A stretch of DNA of 64,000 bases from Mycolicibacterium frederiksbergense. Its GTDB lineage: Bacteria; Actinomycetota; Actinomycetes; Mycobacteriales; Mycobacteriaceae. The first letter of the stretch is position 1; each line of letters opens with the position of its first letter. The stretch spans positions 483,835-547,834 of the forward strand of contig NZ_JARXVE010000004.1 in NCBI RefSeq assembly GCF_029893345.1. Reading direction: 5' to 3'. The position numbers were made by a program, and so were the translations under genes. Below the pieces are notes generated by a model. The model made no database searches. It had not been told where the DNA came from and saw only the letters and a program-made list of their open reading frames with translations. Below, in pieces: positions 37,666 through 45,648 of the stretch.

Positions 37666-38694
37666 TCAGCCGAGCGCGCGCAGGCCGGACGCGATCGCCG
37701 GGGCGACCGCTGCTCCGACACTCGAACTGCCCGGCGCCTCGGAACCTTGACGCGCACGGAAGTCGATGCCCGCGGCGATGATCGCCGCCTTGAAATAGGC
37801 CAGCGCCATGTAGAAATCCCAGTGCGCCAAGTCCTGGCCGGACTGCACCGAGTACCGGTTGGCCAACTCGTCGGCCGACGGCATCAGAGGCGAACTCCAC
37901 GCCGCTTCCATGCTCAGGATCAGATTGAACATCGGGTCGCGATACACACACATCAGCGCCGCATCGGACAGCGGATCGCCGAGCGTGGAGAGCTCCCAGT
38001 CCAGCACCGCGAGGACCTTCGTCGGGTCCTGCGCATCCAAGATGGTGTTGTCGATGCGGTAGTCGCCGTGCACGATCGAGCCGCGGCTCCGCGCCGGCAC
38101 CGTGTCGGCCAGCTTCTGGTGCAGCCGTTTGACGTCGTCGTCGCGAGGATCGTCGGGCAGGCGAACCAGGTCCCACTGCGAACCCCAGCGCCGCACCTGA
38201 CGTTCCAGATACCCCGCCGGCTTGCCGAAGTCCCCGAGACCAACCGCCTCCGGGTCCACCGCGTGCAGATCGGCCAGCACCCGGATCAGGGTGTCGACAC
38301 TGCCGCTGATCACCTTCTCGTCGCCGAGTGCGGCGAGCTCGTCCGCGCTGCGGACCACCTGGCCGGCCACGTTCTCGACCATCTGGAACGGCGCACCCAG
38401 CACCGAGTCGTCGTTGCTCATCGTCACCGCGCGGGCGACGGGAACCGCAGTGCCGGCCAGCGCCGCCACCACCTTGTACTCGCGGGCCATATCGTGCGCG
38501 GACGGGGTCAGGCCGTGCAGCGGCGGACGGCGCAGCACCCACGCGGACGCGTCGTCGCACACCCGGAAGGTGAGGTTGGAACGACCGCCGGCGATCAGCT
38601 CGGCGCGCAGTTCACCGCTGCGGGCGATGCCCTCCGAGCGCAGATGCCGGTCCAAGGCGGCGAGGTCGAGCCCCTCCAGATTGGTCACCGTCAC
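37666..38694 (-). CDS. Aminoglycoside phosphotransferase-fold protein (FadE36-like)
   Basis: 342 residues of the APH/choline-kinase fold: SNLTFRVCDDASAWVLRRPP (nucleotide loop), IVHGDYRIDNTILD (catalytic loop Asp) and VLDWELSTLGDPLSDAALM (metal-binding DWE). Similar to the kinase-like domain of ACAD10/11, whose members phosphorylate 4-hydroxyacyl-CoAs; M. tuberculosis Rv3761c carries the misleading name FadE36 although it lacks a dehydrogenase domain. The start is GTG at 38694. A histidine phosphatase gene sits 3 bases upstream, a plausible pairing of kinase and phosphatase. Confidence 0.82.
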   Translation of the reverse strand: MTVTNLEGLDLAALDRHLRSEGIARSGELRAELIAGGRSNLTFRVCDDASAWVLRRPPLHGLTPSAHDMAREYKVVAALAGTAVPVARAVTMSNDDSVLGAPFQMVENVAGQVVRSADELAALGDEKVISGSVDTLIRVLADLHAVDPEAVGLGDFGKPAGYLERQVRRWGSQWDLVRLPDDPRDDDVKRLHQKLADTVPARSRGSIVHGDYRIDNTILDAQDPTKVLAVLDWELSTLGDPLSDAALMCVYRDPMFNLILSMEAAWSSPLMPSADELANRYSVQSGQDLAHWDFYMALAYFKAAIIAAGIDFRARQGSEAPGSSSVGAAVAPAIASGLRALG

Positions 38695-38697
38695 TGT

Positions 38698-39306
38698 TTA
38701 CCACCGCACGTTGCTGGGCAGCAGATCCCATACGTGCTCGGTGCCGTTGACCGAGGCGACCGCCAGCTTGCCCGAGCGGGACGACAACAGCCGGGTCACC
38801 GAGGTGTAGTCGACGTGAAAGGACAGCAGCCGCTCGGTCTGCAGGATCTGGTGCAGCAGCACGTTGATCACCCCGCCGTGGCTGAACACCGCGACGGTGC
38901 CGTCATGATCGCCCGCCTGCACCAGGTCCTCGACCGCGGCATTGATCCGCGCCATGAACGCGTTCTCGTCCACACTGCTGGGCAGATGGCCGCTCATCAG
39001 CCGGGCCAACTCCTCGGGGTTCTCCTTGGCGATCTCCTCGATCGGCACATAGTGCGACATGTCGCGGTCGTACTCGGCGAGCCGATCGTCGACCTCCACC
39101 TGCAACCCCAGTGCCTCGGCGACCGGGCCCGCGGTCTGGATCGCGCGCCGCTGCGGGCTGCTGACCAGCCGGCTGACCGGGAAGCGGGCCAGGGCGGTGG
39201 GCAGGCGCTCGGCCTGGGCGATGCCCTCCTCGGACAGATCGGGATCGGACCCTTGACCGGGCTCGCTGCGTAGCGGTAAAGCATGTCGGACCAGAAGCAG
39301 TTGCAC
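38698..39306 (-). CDS. Histidine phosphatase superfamily protein
   Basis: 202 residues starting at GTG 39306, the only start that places the motif LLLVRHALP at the N-terminus. The RHG signature reads RHA; SPQRRAIQTA supplies the second arginine and VFSHGGV the second catalytic histidine. The substrate is unknown. The gene runs directly into the kinase-like gene (3-base gap). The frame is open upstream to 39564, but that part is antisense to the SDR gene. Confidence 0.83.
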   Translation of the reverse strand: MQLLLVRHALPLRSEPGQGSDPDLSEEGIAQAERLPTALARFPVSRLVSSPQRRAIQTAGPVAEALGLQVEVDDRLAEYDRDMSHYVPIEEIAKENPEELARLMSGHLPSSVDENAFMARINAAVEDLVQAGDHDGTVAVFSHGGVINVLLHQILQTERLLSFHVDYTSVTRLLSSRSGKLAVASVNGTEHVWDLLPSNVRW

Positions 39307-39354
39307 CGTGACACCATATGGCCGCGGGACCACACGGACGGAAAGAGCCAGCCA

Positions 39355-40110
39355 ATGGGATACGCCGACGAAGTGTTCGACCTGACTGACCGGGTAGTTC
39401 TGGTCACCGGCGGCAGCCGCGGCCTGGGCGCCGAAATCGCGATGGGCGCCGCGCGATGCGGGGCCGACGTGGTCATCGCCAGCCGCAACATGGATTCCTG
39501 TGTGGCCGCGGCCGAGAAGATCACCGCGGTGACCGGCCGCAGCGCCCTGCCGTACCAGGTGCACGTGGGCCGGTGGGATCAGCTCGACGGGCTGGTCGAC
39601 GCCGCCTATCAGCGATTCGGCAAGGTCGATGTGCTGGTCAACAACGCCGGAATGTCGCCGCTGTACGAATCGCTGGGTTCGGTCACCGAGAAACTGTTCG
39701 ACTCGGTGGTCAATCTGAATCTGAAAGGGCCGTTTCGGCTCTCGGCGCTGATCGGTGAACGCATGGTCGCCGACGGTGGCGGTTCGATCATCAACGTCAG
39801 TTCATCCGGATCGCTGCGGCCCGACCAGTACATGCTGCCCTACGCCGCGGCCAAGGCCGGGTTGAACGCCCTGACCGAGGGGCTGGCCAAGGCGTTCGGC
39901 CCGACCGTGCGGGTCAACACCCTGATGGCCGGACCGTTTCTCACCGACATCAGCAAGGCCTGGGACATCGCCGATGACTCGTTCGGCCACCTGGCCCTGC
40001 AGCGGGCCGGAAACCCACCCGAAATCATCGGCGCCGCACTGTTCCTGATGTCGGACGCCTCCAGCTTCAGCACCGGATCGATCCTGCGGGTCGATGGCGG
40101 CCTGCCCTAA
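39355..40110 (+). CDS. Short-chain dehydrogenase/reductase
   Basis: 251 residues. NAD(P) motif VTGGSRGLGAEIA (TGxxxGxG), NNAG at about 97-100, catalytic Ser in IINVSSSGSL and the YxxxK motif YAAAKAG, and C-terminal SFSTGSILRVDGGLP. Classical SDR, substrate unknown. ATG 39355 has GAAAGAG at 39341-39347. Divergent from the histidine phosphatase gene with only 48 bases between starts, so the promoters must overlap. Confidence 0.85.
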   Translation: MGYADEVFDLTDRVVLVTGGSRGLGAEIAMGAARCGADVVIASRNMDSCVAAAEKITAVTGRSALPYQVHVGRWDQLDGLVDAAYQRFGKVDVLVNNAGMSPLYESLGSVTEKLFDSVVNLNLKGPFRLSALIGERMVADGGGSIINVSSSGSLRPDQYMLPYAAAKAGLNALTEGLAKAFGPTVRVNTLMAGPFLTDISKAWDIADDSFGHLALQRAGNPPEIIGAALFLMSDASSFSTGSILRVDGGLP

Positions 40111-40120
40111 TTTCCCTGCG

Positions 40121-40178
40121 CGAGCAGACGCCAATGTCCCCCATTGCCCGGCGTGTCGCGGACATTGGCGTCTGCTCG
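40121..40178. terminator. 18-bp palindromic hairpin between convergent genes
   Basis: CGAGCAGACGCCAATGTC (40121-40138) and its exact complement (40161-40178) flank a 22-nt loop. It lies between the SDR stop (40110) and the alkylsulfatase stop (40190), so it can end transcription from both sides. The GAGCAGACGC motif recurs, as I remember, in palindromes between convergent mycobacterial genes, suggesting a dispersed element. Confidence 0.75.
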
Positions 40179-40189
40179 GCGGAAAAGGG

Positions 40190-42079
40190 TTAGGGCGTGA
40201 CGATGTTGAATCCCGGGTCGGGACGGTCCAGCACGCCGATCAATTGCCGCAGCTTTTCCTGATCTCCGTCGACCTCGAATCCCGGTGCCGCGAAATCGCC
40301 CGCCACCAGGGCCAGCAACCGGCCCTTGGTGGCGAGCTTGAGCGTCGCGCCGGCGGTGGCGGCGTCGGCGGGCACCTTGCGGTACACCAGTACCCCGTTG
40401 CGCAGCGTCAGCCGGTAGTTCGTGCCCAGATCGGCGAATGAAACATCAAGGGCCAGATCCAGTTCCCACGCTTTCGGACCGTTGACGTTGATCGCCAGCG
40501 CATCGAATATCTGTTCCGGTGACAGCTGGGACATGATCGAACTCGACGTGGTCTGTGTCGGTGTGCCGAAGTTGCCGTCGCGCAGTTCGGTGGCACCGGC
40601 GAGGAAAAAGTTGCGCCAGGTGGCGTTCTCGGCGCCGTAGGCCAGCTGCTCCAAGGTATCGGCGTACAGCGCGCGGGCCCCGGCATGGTTCTCGTCGGTG
40701 AAGACTGCATGATCCAAAAGAGTTGCCGCCCAGCGGAAATCGCCTTCGTCGAAAGCGGTGCGCGCATTGTCGACGACGCGGTCGATGCCGCCCATGGCCT
40801 GGACGTAGCGCGGCCCGATGGCCTCCGGCGGATGGGCCCACAGCCGGCCCGGGCTGCCGTCGAACCAGCCCATGTAGCGCTGATAGACGGCCTTGACGTT
40901 GTGGCTGACCGAGCCGTAGTAGCCGCGGGTATGCCAGGCCTTCTCCAGCGCCGGCGGCATCGCGAAGTCCTCGGCGATCTCGATTCCGGTGTAGCCCTGG
41001 TTGAGCAGCCGCAGCGTCTGATCGTGCAGATAGGCGTACAGATCCCGTTGCAGGGAAAGGAATTCCACGATCCGCTCGCGCCCCCAGGTGGGCCAGTGAT
41101 GCGACGCGAAGACGACGTCGGCGCGGTCGGCGAACGTGTCGATGGCCTCGGTCAGATACCCCGACCAGCCGTGCGGATCGCGCACCAGCGCGCCACGCAG
41201 GGTGAGCAGGTTGTGCAGGTTGTGGGTGGCGTTCTCGGCCATACACAGCGCCCGAAACTTCGGGAAATAGAAGTGCATTTCGGCAGGCGCCTCGGTGCCC
41301 GGTGCCATCTGGAACTCGATCTCCACCCCGTCGATGGTGTGGGTCTCCCCGGTGTGGCGGATGTCGACCGTCGGCACGATCAGCGCCACCTCGCCGGTGG
41401 ACCCGACCTGGCCGAGACCGCACCCGACCTGTCCCTGCGGGCCGCGGGCCAGCACCGCGCCGTACATGTAGGCCGCGCGGCGCGCCATCGCGGTGCCGGC
41501 GTACACGTTCTCCTGCACGGCGTGTTCGGTGAAGTGCTCGGGGGCGAAGATCGCCACCTTGCCGGCGTCGACCTCGGCCTGCGAGGTGACCCCCAGGACG
41601 CCGCCGAAATGATCGGCGTGGCTGTGGGTGTAAATGACCGCGACGACCGGCCGGTCGCCACGGTGGGCCCGGTACAGCGCCAGCGCGGCAGCGGCGGTCT
41701 CGGTGGAGATCAACGGGTCGATGACGATGATCCCGGTGTCGCCTTCGATGAAGCTGATGTTGGACAGGTCCATCCCACGCACCTGATAGATGCCCTCGAC
41801 CACCTCATACAGGCCCTGCTTGGCGCACAGCTGCGATTGCCGCCACAGGCTGGGATGCACCGACGTCGGCGCGTTGTCCCCGCCTGGCCCAGATAGGAAC
41901 GAGTAGGCGTCGTTGTCCCACACCACGGTTCCGTCGGCGGCCTTCACCACACACGGTTGCATTGCGGCGATGAAGCCCCGGTCGGCGTCGTCGAAGTCTC
42001 TGGTGTCGGCGAACGGCAGGTTCCTCAGGTGCTCACGATGCGCGGACTCGACGACGGCGGCGGGCGGCTTCTGCTCCAT
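40190..42079 (-). CDS. Alkyl sulfatase, metallo-beta-lactamase family (SdsA1-like)
   Basis: 629 residues. The metallo-beta-lactamase domain covers about 95-340 with the di-zinc motif THSHADHFGG (H152, H154, D156, H157). A helical dimerisation domain (about 390-510) and a C-terminal SCP2-like lipid-binding domain (about 520-629) follow, which is the SdsA1 layout. Such enzymes cleave long-chain alkyl sulfates with Walden inversion. No signal peptide is seen, so it acts inside the cell or is exported another way. Equivalent to Rv3762c. Confidence 0.88.
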   Translation of the reverse strand: MEQKPPAAVVESAHREHLRNLPFADTRDFDDADRGFIAAMQPCVVKAADGTVVWDNDAYSFLSGPGGDNAPTSVHPSLWRQSQLCAKQGLYEVVEGIYQVRGMDLSNISFIEGDTGIIVIDPLISTETAAAALALYRAHRGDRPVVAVIYTHSHADHFGGVLGVTSQAEVDAGKVAIFAPEHFTEHAVQENVYAGTAMARRAAYMYGAVLARGPQGQVGCGLGQVGSTGEVALIVPTVDIRHTGETHTIDGVEIEFQMAPGTEAPAEMHFYFPKFRALCMAENATHNLHNLLTLRGALVRDPHGWSGYLTEAIDTFADRADVVFASHHWPTWGRERIVEFLSLQRDLYAYLHDQTLRLLNQGYTGIEIAEDFAMPPALEKAWHTRGYYGSVSHNVKAVYQRYMGWFDGSPGRLWAHPPEAIGPRYVQAMGGIDRVVDNARTAFDEGDFRWAATLLDHAVFTDENHAGARALYADTLEQLAYGAENATWRNFFLAGATELRDGNFGTPTQTTSSSIMSQLSPEQIFDALAINVNGPKAWELDLALDVSFADLGTNYRLTLRNGVLVYRKVPADAATAGATLKLATKGRLLALVAGDFAAPGFEVDGDQEKLRQLIGVLDRPDPGFNIVTP

Positions 42080-42097
42080 ACCGTCGAGCGTGCCACT

Positions 42098-42970
42098 TCA
42101 AGGTGTCGGCGCGGTCACGCGCTTCGGAACTATCCGGCTGATCTCGTCGGCGCCGTATCCGGCGGCGACAGCGGCGTCCACATAGCTACGAAACGCGTCC
42201 AGCGCACCGGCATCGAAACCCGCCGAACGTGATGCGGCGATCAGATGCCGGACCGAGGCCGCCGCCGAGGACACCGATGCGCTGGCATCACCGTGACGGT
42301 CCGCTTCGACGCGCTCGGCGATCTCACCGAAGACCGGCGGCAGGATCGCGGCGATACCGTTCGCATGCGGCAGGAGCTCTGCGGGCGCGATGCCATGCGC
42401 ACCGGCCACCGCCAGGGCGTGGACGAAACCGCTGACCGAGGTCCAGAACACATCGAGCAGCGCCATGTCGAAGGCCGCGGCGCGGCCCACGTCCTCGCCG
42501 ACCCAACTGACGGTCGCGAGCACATCGAACACCGGCCGGTATTCGTCGAACAGATCCTTCGGGCCAGCGAAAAGAACACTCGCGCTGGGAGTTCCGATGG
42601 TGTCGGTGGGGGTCATGATGGCACCGTCCAGATACCGACCACCCCGGTCGGCGACCAATTCAGCCGTGCGGTGCGCCGAATCGGGAATATCGGAGGCCAG
42701 CCCCACGATCACCCGGCCCGAGATCGCATCTCCGGCGGCGTGCAGCACGGCGTCCACCGCCGCCTGATCGACGACGTTGACCAGGGTGAGACGGCTGGCC
42801 GCGACCGCCTCCGCGGCTGTGTCGACCCACAGTGCGCCGCGGGCACGCAAACCGTCGGCCTTGGCAGCCGTCCGATTCCACACGGTGGTGCGGCAATTCG
42901 CGTCCAACAATGCCCCGGCGAGTGCCTGTCCCATCGGCCCGAGTCCGAGCACGCTGACGGTCGTGGTCAT
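42098..42970 (-). CDS. Imine reductase-like NAD(P)-dependent oxidoreductase (copy 2 of tandem pair)
   Basis: 290 residues with Rossmann motif VSVLGLGPMGQALAGALL, cofactor-specificity segment VWNRTAAKADGL (R and K suggest NADPH) and the IRED-type block YLDGAIMTPTDTIGTPSASVLFAG. The residue at the IRED proton-donor position appears to be D168 (AAAFDMALLDVFW). A C-terminal helical dimerisation domain completes it. It overlaps the upstream IRED gene by four bases. The substrate is unknown; a 6-phosphogluconate or hydroxyisobutyrate dehydrogenase role is less likely because the long central block is IRED-like. Confidence 0.78.
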   Translation of the reverse strand: MTTTVSVLGLGPMGQALAGALLDANCRTTVWNRTAAKADGLRARGALWVDTAAEAVAASRLTLVNVVDQAAVDAVLHAAGDAISGRVIVGLASDIPDSAHRTAELVADRGGRYLDGAIMTPTDTIGTPSASVLFAGPKDLFDEYRPVFDVLATVSWVGEDVGRAAAFDMALLDVFWTSVSGFVHALAVAGAHGIAPAELLPHANGIAAILPPVFGEIAERVEADRHGDASASVSSAAASVRHLIAASRSAGFDAGALDAFRSYVDAAVAAGYGADEISRIVPKRVTAPTP

Positions 42971-43842
42971 GCGGCGGCCCCCGTCTTGATGCTCTCGATC
43001 ACCCGAGCGAAGCCGTCGGTGCCGTGGCCCGCATCGATCTGCCGGTGGATCAGCCGTTGCACGACATCGATGACCTCCGTGCTGATCCCCTGGTCCCGGC
43101 TGGCGTTGACTATGTCGCTGACATCGGAGAAGTACAGACTCTGCTGACCGGGCACGCCGTAGTCGCCTCCGTCGATGACAGTCGCGTAGTCGGCGAGTGC
43201 GGGCATCAGCGCCGGCAGCCACGCGGCGGTGCGGGCAGCGAACTCCTTGGCGGGCACTCCGGCCGCCCCCACCATCGCGGCGCCGTGGAAGAAGCCGGCG
43301 AACATCACGTACATGGCCGACAGCAGCGCGAGGTCATACAACGACGCCATGCCGGCATCCTCGCCGAAGTACTCAGCGCTACCCCAGAGTTCGAAAACGT
43401 CCCGATGATCGTCGAACAATGCGGCGGAGCCGCTGTAGAGGATCGCCGACTGCGTCGTCCCGATCATCTCGGGCGTCGCCATGATGCCGCCGTCGAGATA
43501 GTCGGATCCCTGCTCAGCGACCCACCGGGCCAGCTCGCGCGCGCCATCCGGCGACGTGGTGGTCAGGTTCACCAGGCGGCGCCCGGCCAGCCGATCAGCC
43601 ACCGGGTCGAGAACCTCACGCACCGAAGCCTGGTCGAACAAGCACGCCACGATGAGGTCCGCGTCGAGTGCCTGACCGACTGTGGGTGCTGCGGTCGCTC
43701 CCTCGGCAGTAAGCGCGGCCGTCCGAGCGGCGCTGCGATTCCAGACGATGGTCGGGTGGCCCGCGTTCAAGGCGGTGCGAGCCAGCTGCGATCCCATCGC
43801 GCCCAGACCGAGGAAACTGACTGAACAGTGTGCGTTTGTCAT
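42967..43842 (-). CDS. Imine reductase-like NAD(P)-dependent oxidoreductase (copy 1 of tandem pair)
   Basis: 291 residues: VSFLGLGAMGSQLARTAL, VWNRSAARTAAL, then the strongly IRED-specific YLDGGIMATPEMIGTTQSA and SGSAALFDDHRDVFE. D170 in MASLYDLALL matches the proton-donor Asp of many imine reductases. The helical C-terminal half builds the interlocked dimer. First gene of a two-gene transcript divergent from an HxlR regulator. Imine reductases reduce cyclic imines to amines using NADPH. Confidence 0.82.
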   Translation of the reverse strand: MTNAHCSVSFLGLGAMGSQLARTALNAGHPTIVWNRSAARTAALTAEGATAAPTVGQALDADLIVACLFDQASVREVLDPVADRLAGRRLVNLTTTSPDGARELARWVAEQGSDYLDGGIMATPEMIGTTQSAILYSGSAALFDDHRDVFELWGSAEYFGEDAGMASLYDLALLSAMYVMFAGFFHGAAMVGAAGVPAKEFAARTAAWLPALMPALADYATVIDGGDYGVPGQQSLYFSDVSDIVNASRDQGISTEVIDVVQRLIHRQIDAGHGTDGFARVIESIKTGAAA

Positions 43843-43878
43843 GCCACCATCGTTGAAGCACCACTAACCTCACGACAA

Positions 43879-43902
43879 GTACCCACTATTTAGTGCCATA
43901 CT
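43879..43902. promoter_or_regulatory. Candidate HxlR operator between the IRED pair and the regulator
   Basis: The perfect palindrome CACTATTTAGTG (43884-43895) is nested in a wider dyad, AGTA at 43879-43882 and TACT at 43899-43902. It sits in the 102-bp divergent spacer, which is unusually A+T-rich. HxlR-family proteins bind short dyads of this kind, so control of both directions by the 43945-44283 product is likely. Confidence 0.6.
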
Positions 43903-43944
43903 TACCTTTTTGAAACTAATGGCTCTGAACAGCAAGGACGCCCA

Positions 43945-44283
43945 ATGGTCCAACTCGGCAAGTACACGTGTGGATTGGACGCAGCGTTCGCGGTGGTGGA
44001 CGGAAAGTGGAAACCGCTGATCCTCTGGGAACTGCAGGCCGGGCCGAAGCGCTTCAACGCGCTGCACCGAAGCCTGCCCGGGGTGTCCCAGAAGATGCTG
44101 ACCCAGCACCTCAAGGAGCTACAGCGTCATGGCGTGGTGCACCGTGAGAGCTACCACGAGGTGCCCCCGCGGGTGGAGTACTCCATGACGTCGGCAGGTC
44201 AGGAATTGTTGGAATCCCTTGAACCACTGAGTGACTGGGCCACGAAACACATCGGACTGATCTGCGCCGACGAGGCAGGTTAG
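43945..44283 (+). CDS. HxlR-family winged-helix regulator
   Basis: 112 residues, the usual HxlR length. Y8-C9 in GKYTCGLDAAFAVVDGKWK and the winged helix RFNALHRSLPGVSQKMLTQHLKEL and EVPPRVEYSMT are typical. The single N-terminal Cys (C9) is at the position used for redox or electrophile sensing in YodB/HypR-type members. Divergent from the imine reductase pair, its probable target. Confidence 0.87.
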   Translation: MVQLGKYTCGLDAAFAVVDGKWKPLILWELQAGPKRFNALHRSLPGVSQKMLTQHLKELQRHGVVHRESYHEVPPRVEYSMTSAGQELLESLEPLSDWATKHIGLICADEAG

Positions 44284-44296
44284 CCGCCGCGTCCGG

Positions 44297-44797
44297 TCAT
44301 GACCGATCCAGCGCGTGCAGGCTGACGTCGGACAGCACTCCAGCAGCGATGCGTGCGGTCATGTATGTGCAGTACGGCTGGCGGCGGCGGTCAGTCGGCG
44401 AACCCGGATTCAGCAGGCGCAGGCCGGTTTTCGCGGTGGTATCCCACGGGATGTGACTGTGCCCGAACACCAGAACGTCGGTTTCCGGGTAGTCCCTGGC
44501 CATCCGGGCTTCCCGACCGGTGGCCGCACCGGTCTCGTGTACGACGGTGAGCCGCAGCCCGTCCAATGTCACATCGGCACGCTCGGGAAGCCGCCGGCGC
44601 AGCTCCGCCCCATCGTTATTGCCCCAACAGCCGACCAGGTGCGCCGCTCGCGAGCTGAGCGCGTCCAGTAGCGCGGGATCAACCCAATCACCGGCATGGA
44701 CCACAACATCCGCGCGGTCCACCTCGTCCCACACCCGGGCCGGGAGATCCTTGGCGCGTTTCGGTACGTGGGTATCGGCGATAAGCAACAGCCGCAT
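44297..44797 (-). CDS. Metallophosphoesterase (YfcE/MJ0936 family)
   Basis: 166 residues with the full calcineurin-like metal motif set: LLIADTHVP (D, H), VVHAGDWVD (D), GCWGNNDG (N), VVHETG (H) and VFGHSHIPW (GHSH). Small single-domain phosphodiesterase; substrate unknown. Convergent with the HxlR gene (13 bases apart). Confidence 0.85.
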   Translation of the reverse strand: MRLLLIADTHVPKRAKDLPARVWDEVDRADVVVHAGDWVDPALLDALSSRAAHLVGCWGNNDGAELRRRLPERADVTLDGLRLTVVHETGAATGREARMARDYPETDVLVFGHSHIPWDTTAKTGLRLLNPGSPTDRRRQPYCTYMTARIAAGVLSDVSLHALDRS

Positions 44798-44943
44798 CCA
44801 GCCGAGCCTACGTGACCTATGTGCGCAAACTGTGCAAGACGAATTACGCCCGGGTCTAGGCTGGCCGGTGTCGGCGCGTGAAGTTCCATCCCTAGCTGGA
44901 ATGTCACGCGTCGACTCGTCGCGACTCAGCTTAGACTCCGGGC

Positions 44944-45297
44944 ATGGAGCTACTACGCAACGTAGTTATTTATGGGCATCTGATTGGTTTCGCGGTATTG
45001 GTCGGCGCCTGGGCTGCCGAGGCGGCAGCCCGCCGCTTCCTGATCACCCCGCTGATGACCTACGGCATGGTGCTGTCACTGATTACCGGACTGGCCCTGG
45101 CCGCACCGTGGCCGGCCGGCATCGTGCTGAACTACCCGAAGATCGGCACCAAGCTGATCATCCTGGTGGCGCTCGGCGCGGTTCTGGGCATCGGCACCGC
45201 GCGCCAGCGCCGCGCCGGACAACCCGTCATGCCGCTGTTCGTCGCCGCCGGCGTGCTGCCACTGCTCGCCGCCGCGATCGCCGTGCTCTGGACCTAA
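44944..45297 (+). CDS. Small four-helix integral membrane protein
   Basis: 117 residues made almost entirely of four membrane helices (about 4-26, 38-55, 65-83, 93-115) with short basic loops (AARRF, ARQRRAGQ). No metal or cofactor motif. It lies before the tRNA-Arg/tRNA-Ser pair, the position of Rv3771c in M. tuberculosis as I recall, but I cannot confirm orthology. A bidirectional terminator follows. Confidence 0.7.
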   Translation: MELLRNVVIYGHLIGFAVLVGAWAAEAAARRFLITPLMTYGMVLSLITGLALAAPWPAGIVLNYPKIGTKLIILVALGAVLGIGTARQRRAGQPVMPLFVAAGVLPLLAAAIAVLWT

Positions 45298-45310
45298 GTC
45301 CCCCATACAT

Positions 45311-45347
45311 AAAAAATCGAGCCGCGGTCTGGGAGACCGCGGCTCGA
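45311..45347. terminator. Bidirectional terminator
   Basis: A perfect 14-bp stem (45317-45330 with 45334-45347) with a GGG loop is flanked on the left by AAAAAA and on the right by CTTCTTT. On the minus strand the A run becomes six Ts, a strong end signal for the tRNA-Arg transcript; on the plus strand it ends the membrane-protein gene. Confidence 0.9.
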
Positions 45348-45357
45348 CTTCTTTGTG

Positions 45358-45430
45358 TGCGCCCGAAGGGATTCGAACCCCTAACCTTCTGATCCGTAGT
45401 CAGATGCTCTATCCGTTGAGCTACGGGCGC
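45358..45430 (-). tRNA. tRNA-Arg (anticodon ACG)
   Basis: 73-nt cloverleaf with acceptor GCGCCCG/CGGGCGC and loop CTACGGA in a TCTGA/TCAGA stem, anticodon ACG. It is the expected substrate of the TadA deaminase encoded at 31172-31624. No encoded CCA. Confidence 0.94.
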
Positions 45431-45471
45431 GTAGCAATATTCAGTTGTGGTGGTTGACGAATCAACCCCGG

Positions 45472-45560
45472 CGGAGGCGAGAGGATTTGAACCTCCGGTC
45501 CCCTGTAAGGGGGACAACTCATTAGCAGTGAGTCCCATTCGGCCGCTCTGGCACGCCTCC
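45472..45560 (-). tRNA. tRNA-Ser (anticodon GCT)
   Basis: 89-nt class II tRNA with acceptor GGAGGCG/CGCCTCC, loop CTGCTAA (anticodon GCT) and a long variable arm (TTGTCCCCCTTACAGGGGAC). No encoded CCA. Lies 41 bases upstream of tRNA-Arg on the same strand, so both probably share a transcript. Confidence 0.94.
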
Positions 45561-45648
45561 TTCGAACTTCTGTGAGAGTACCGGACTCCATCTCGTTGCC
45601 CGAAACCGCCGAGCGCACACAGTACACAGCCTCACCTATGCTGGCCAA

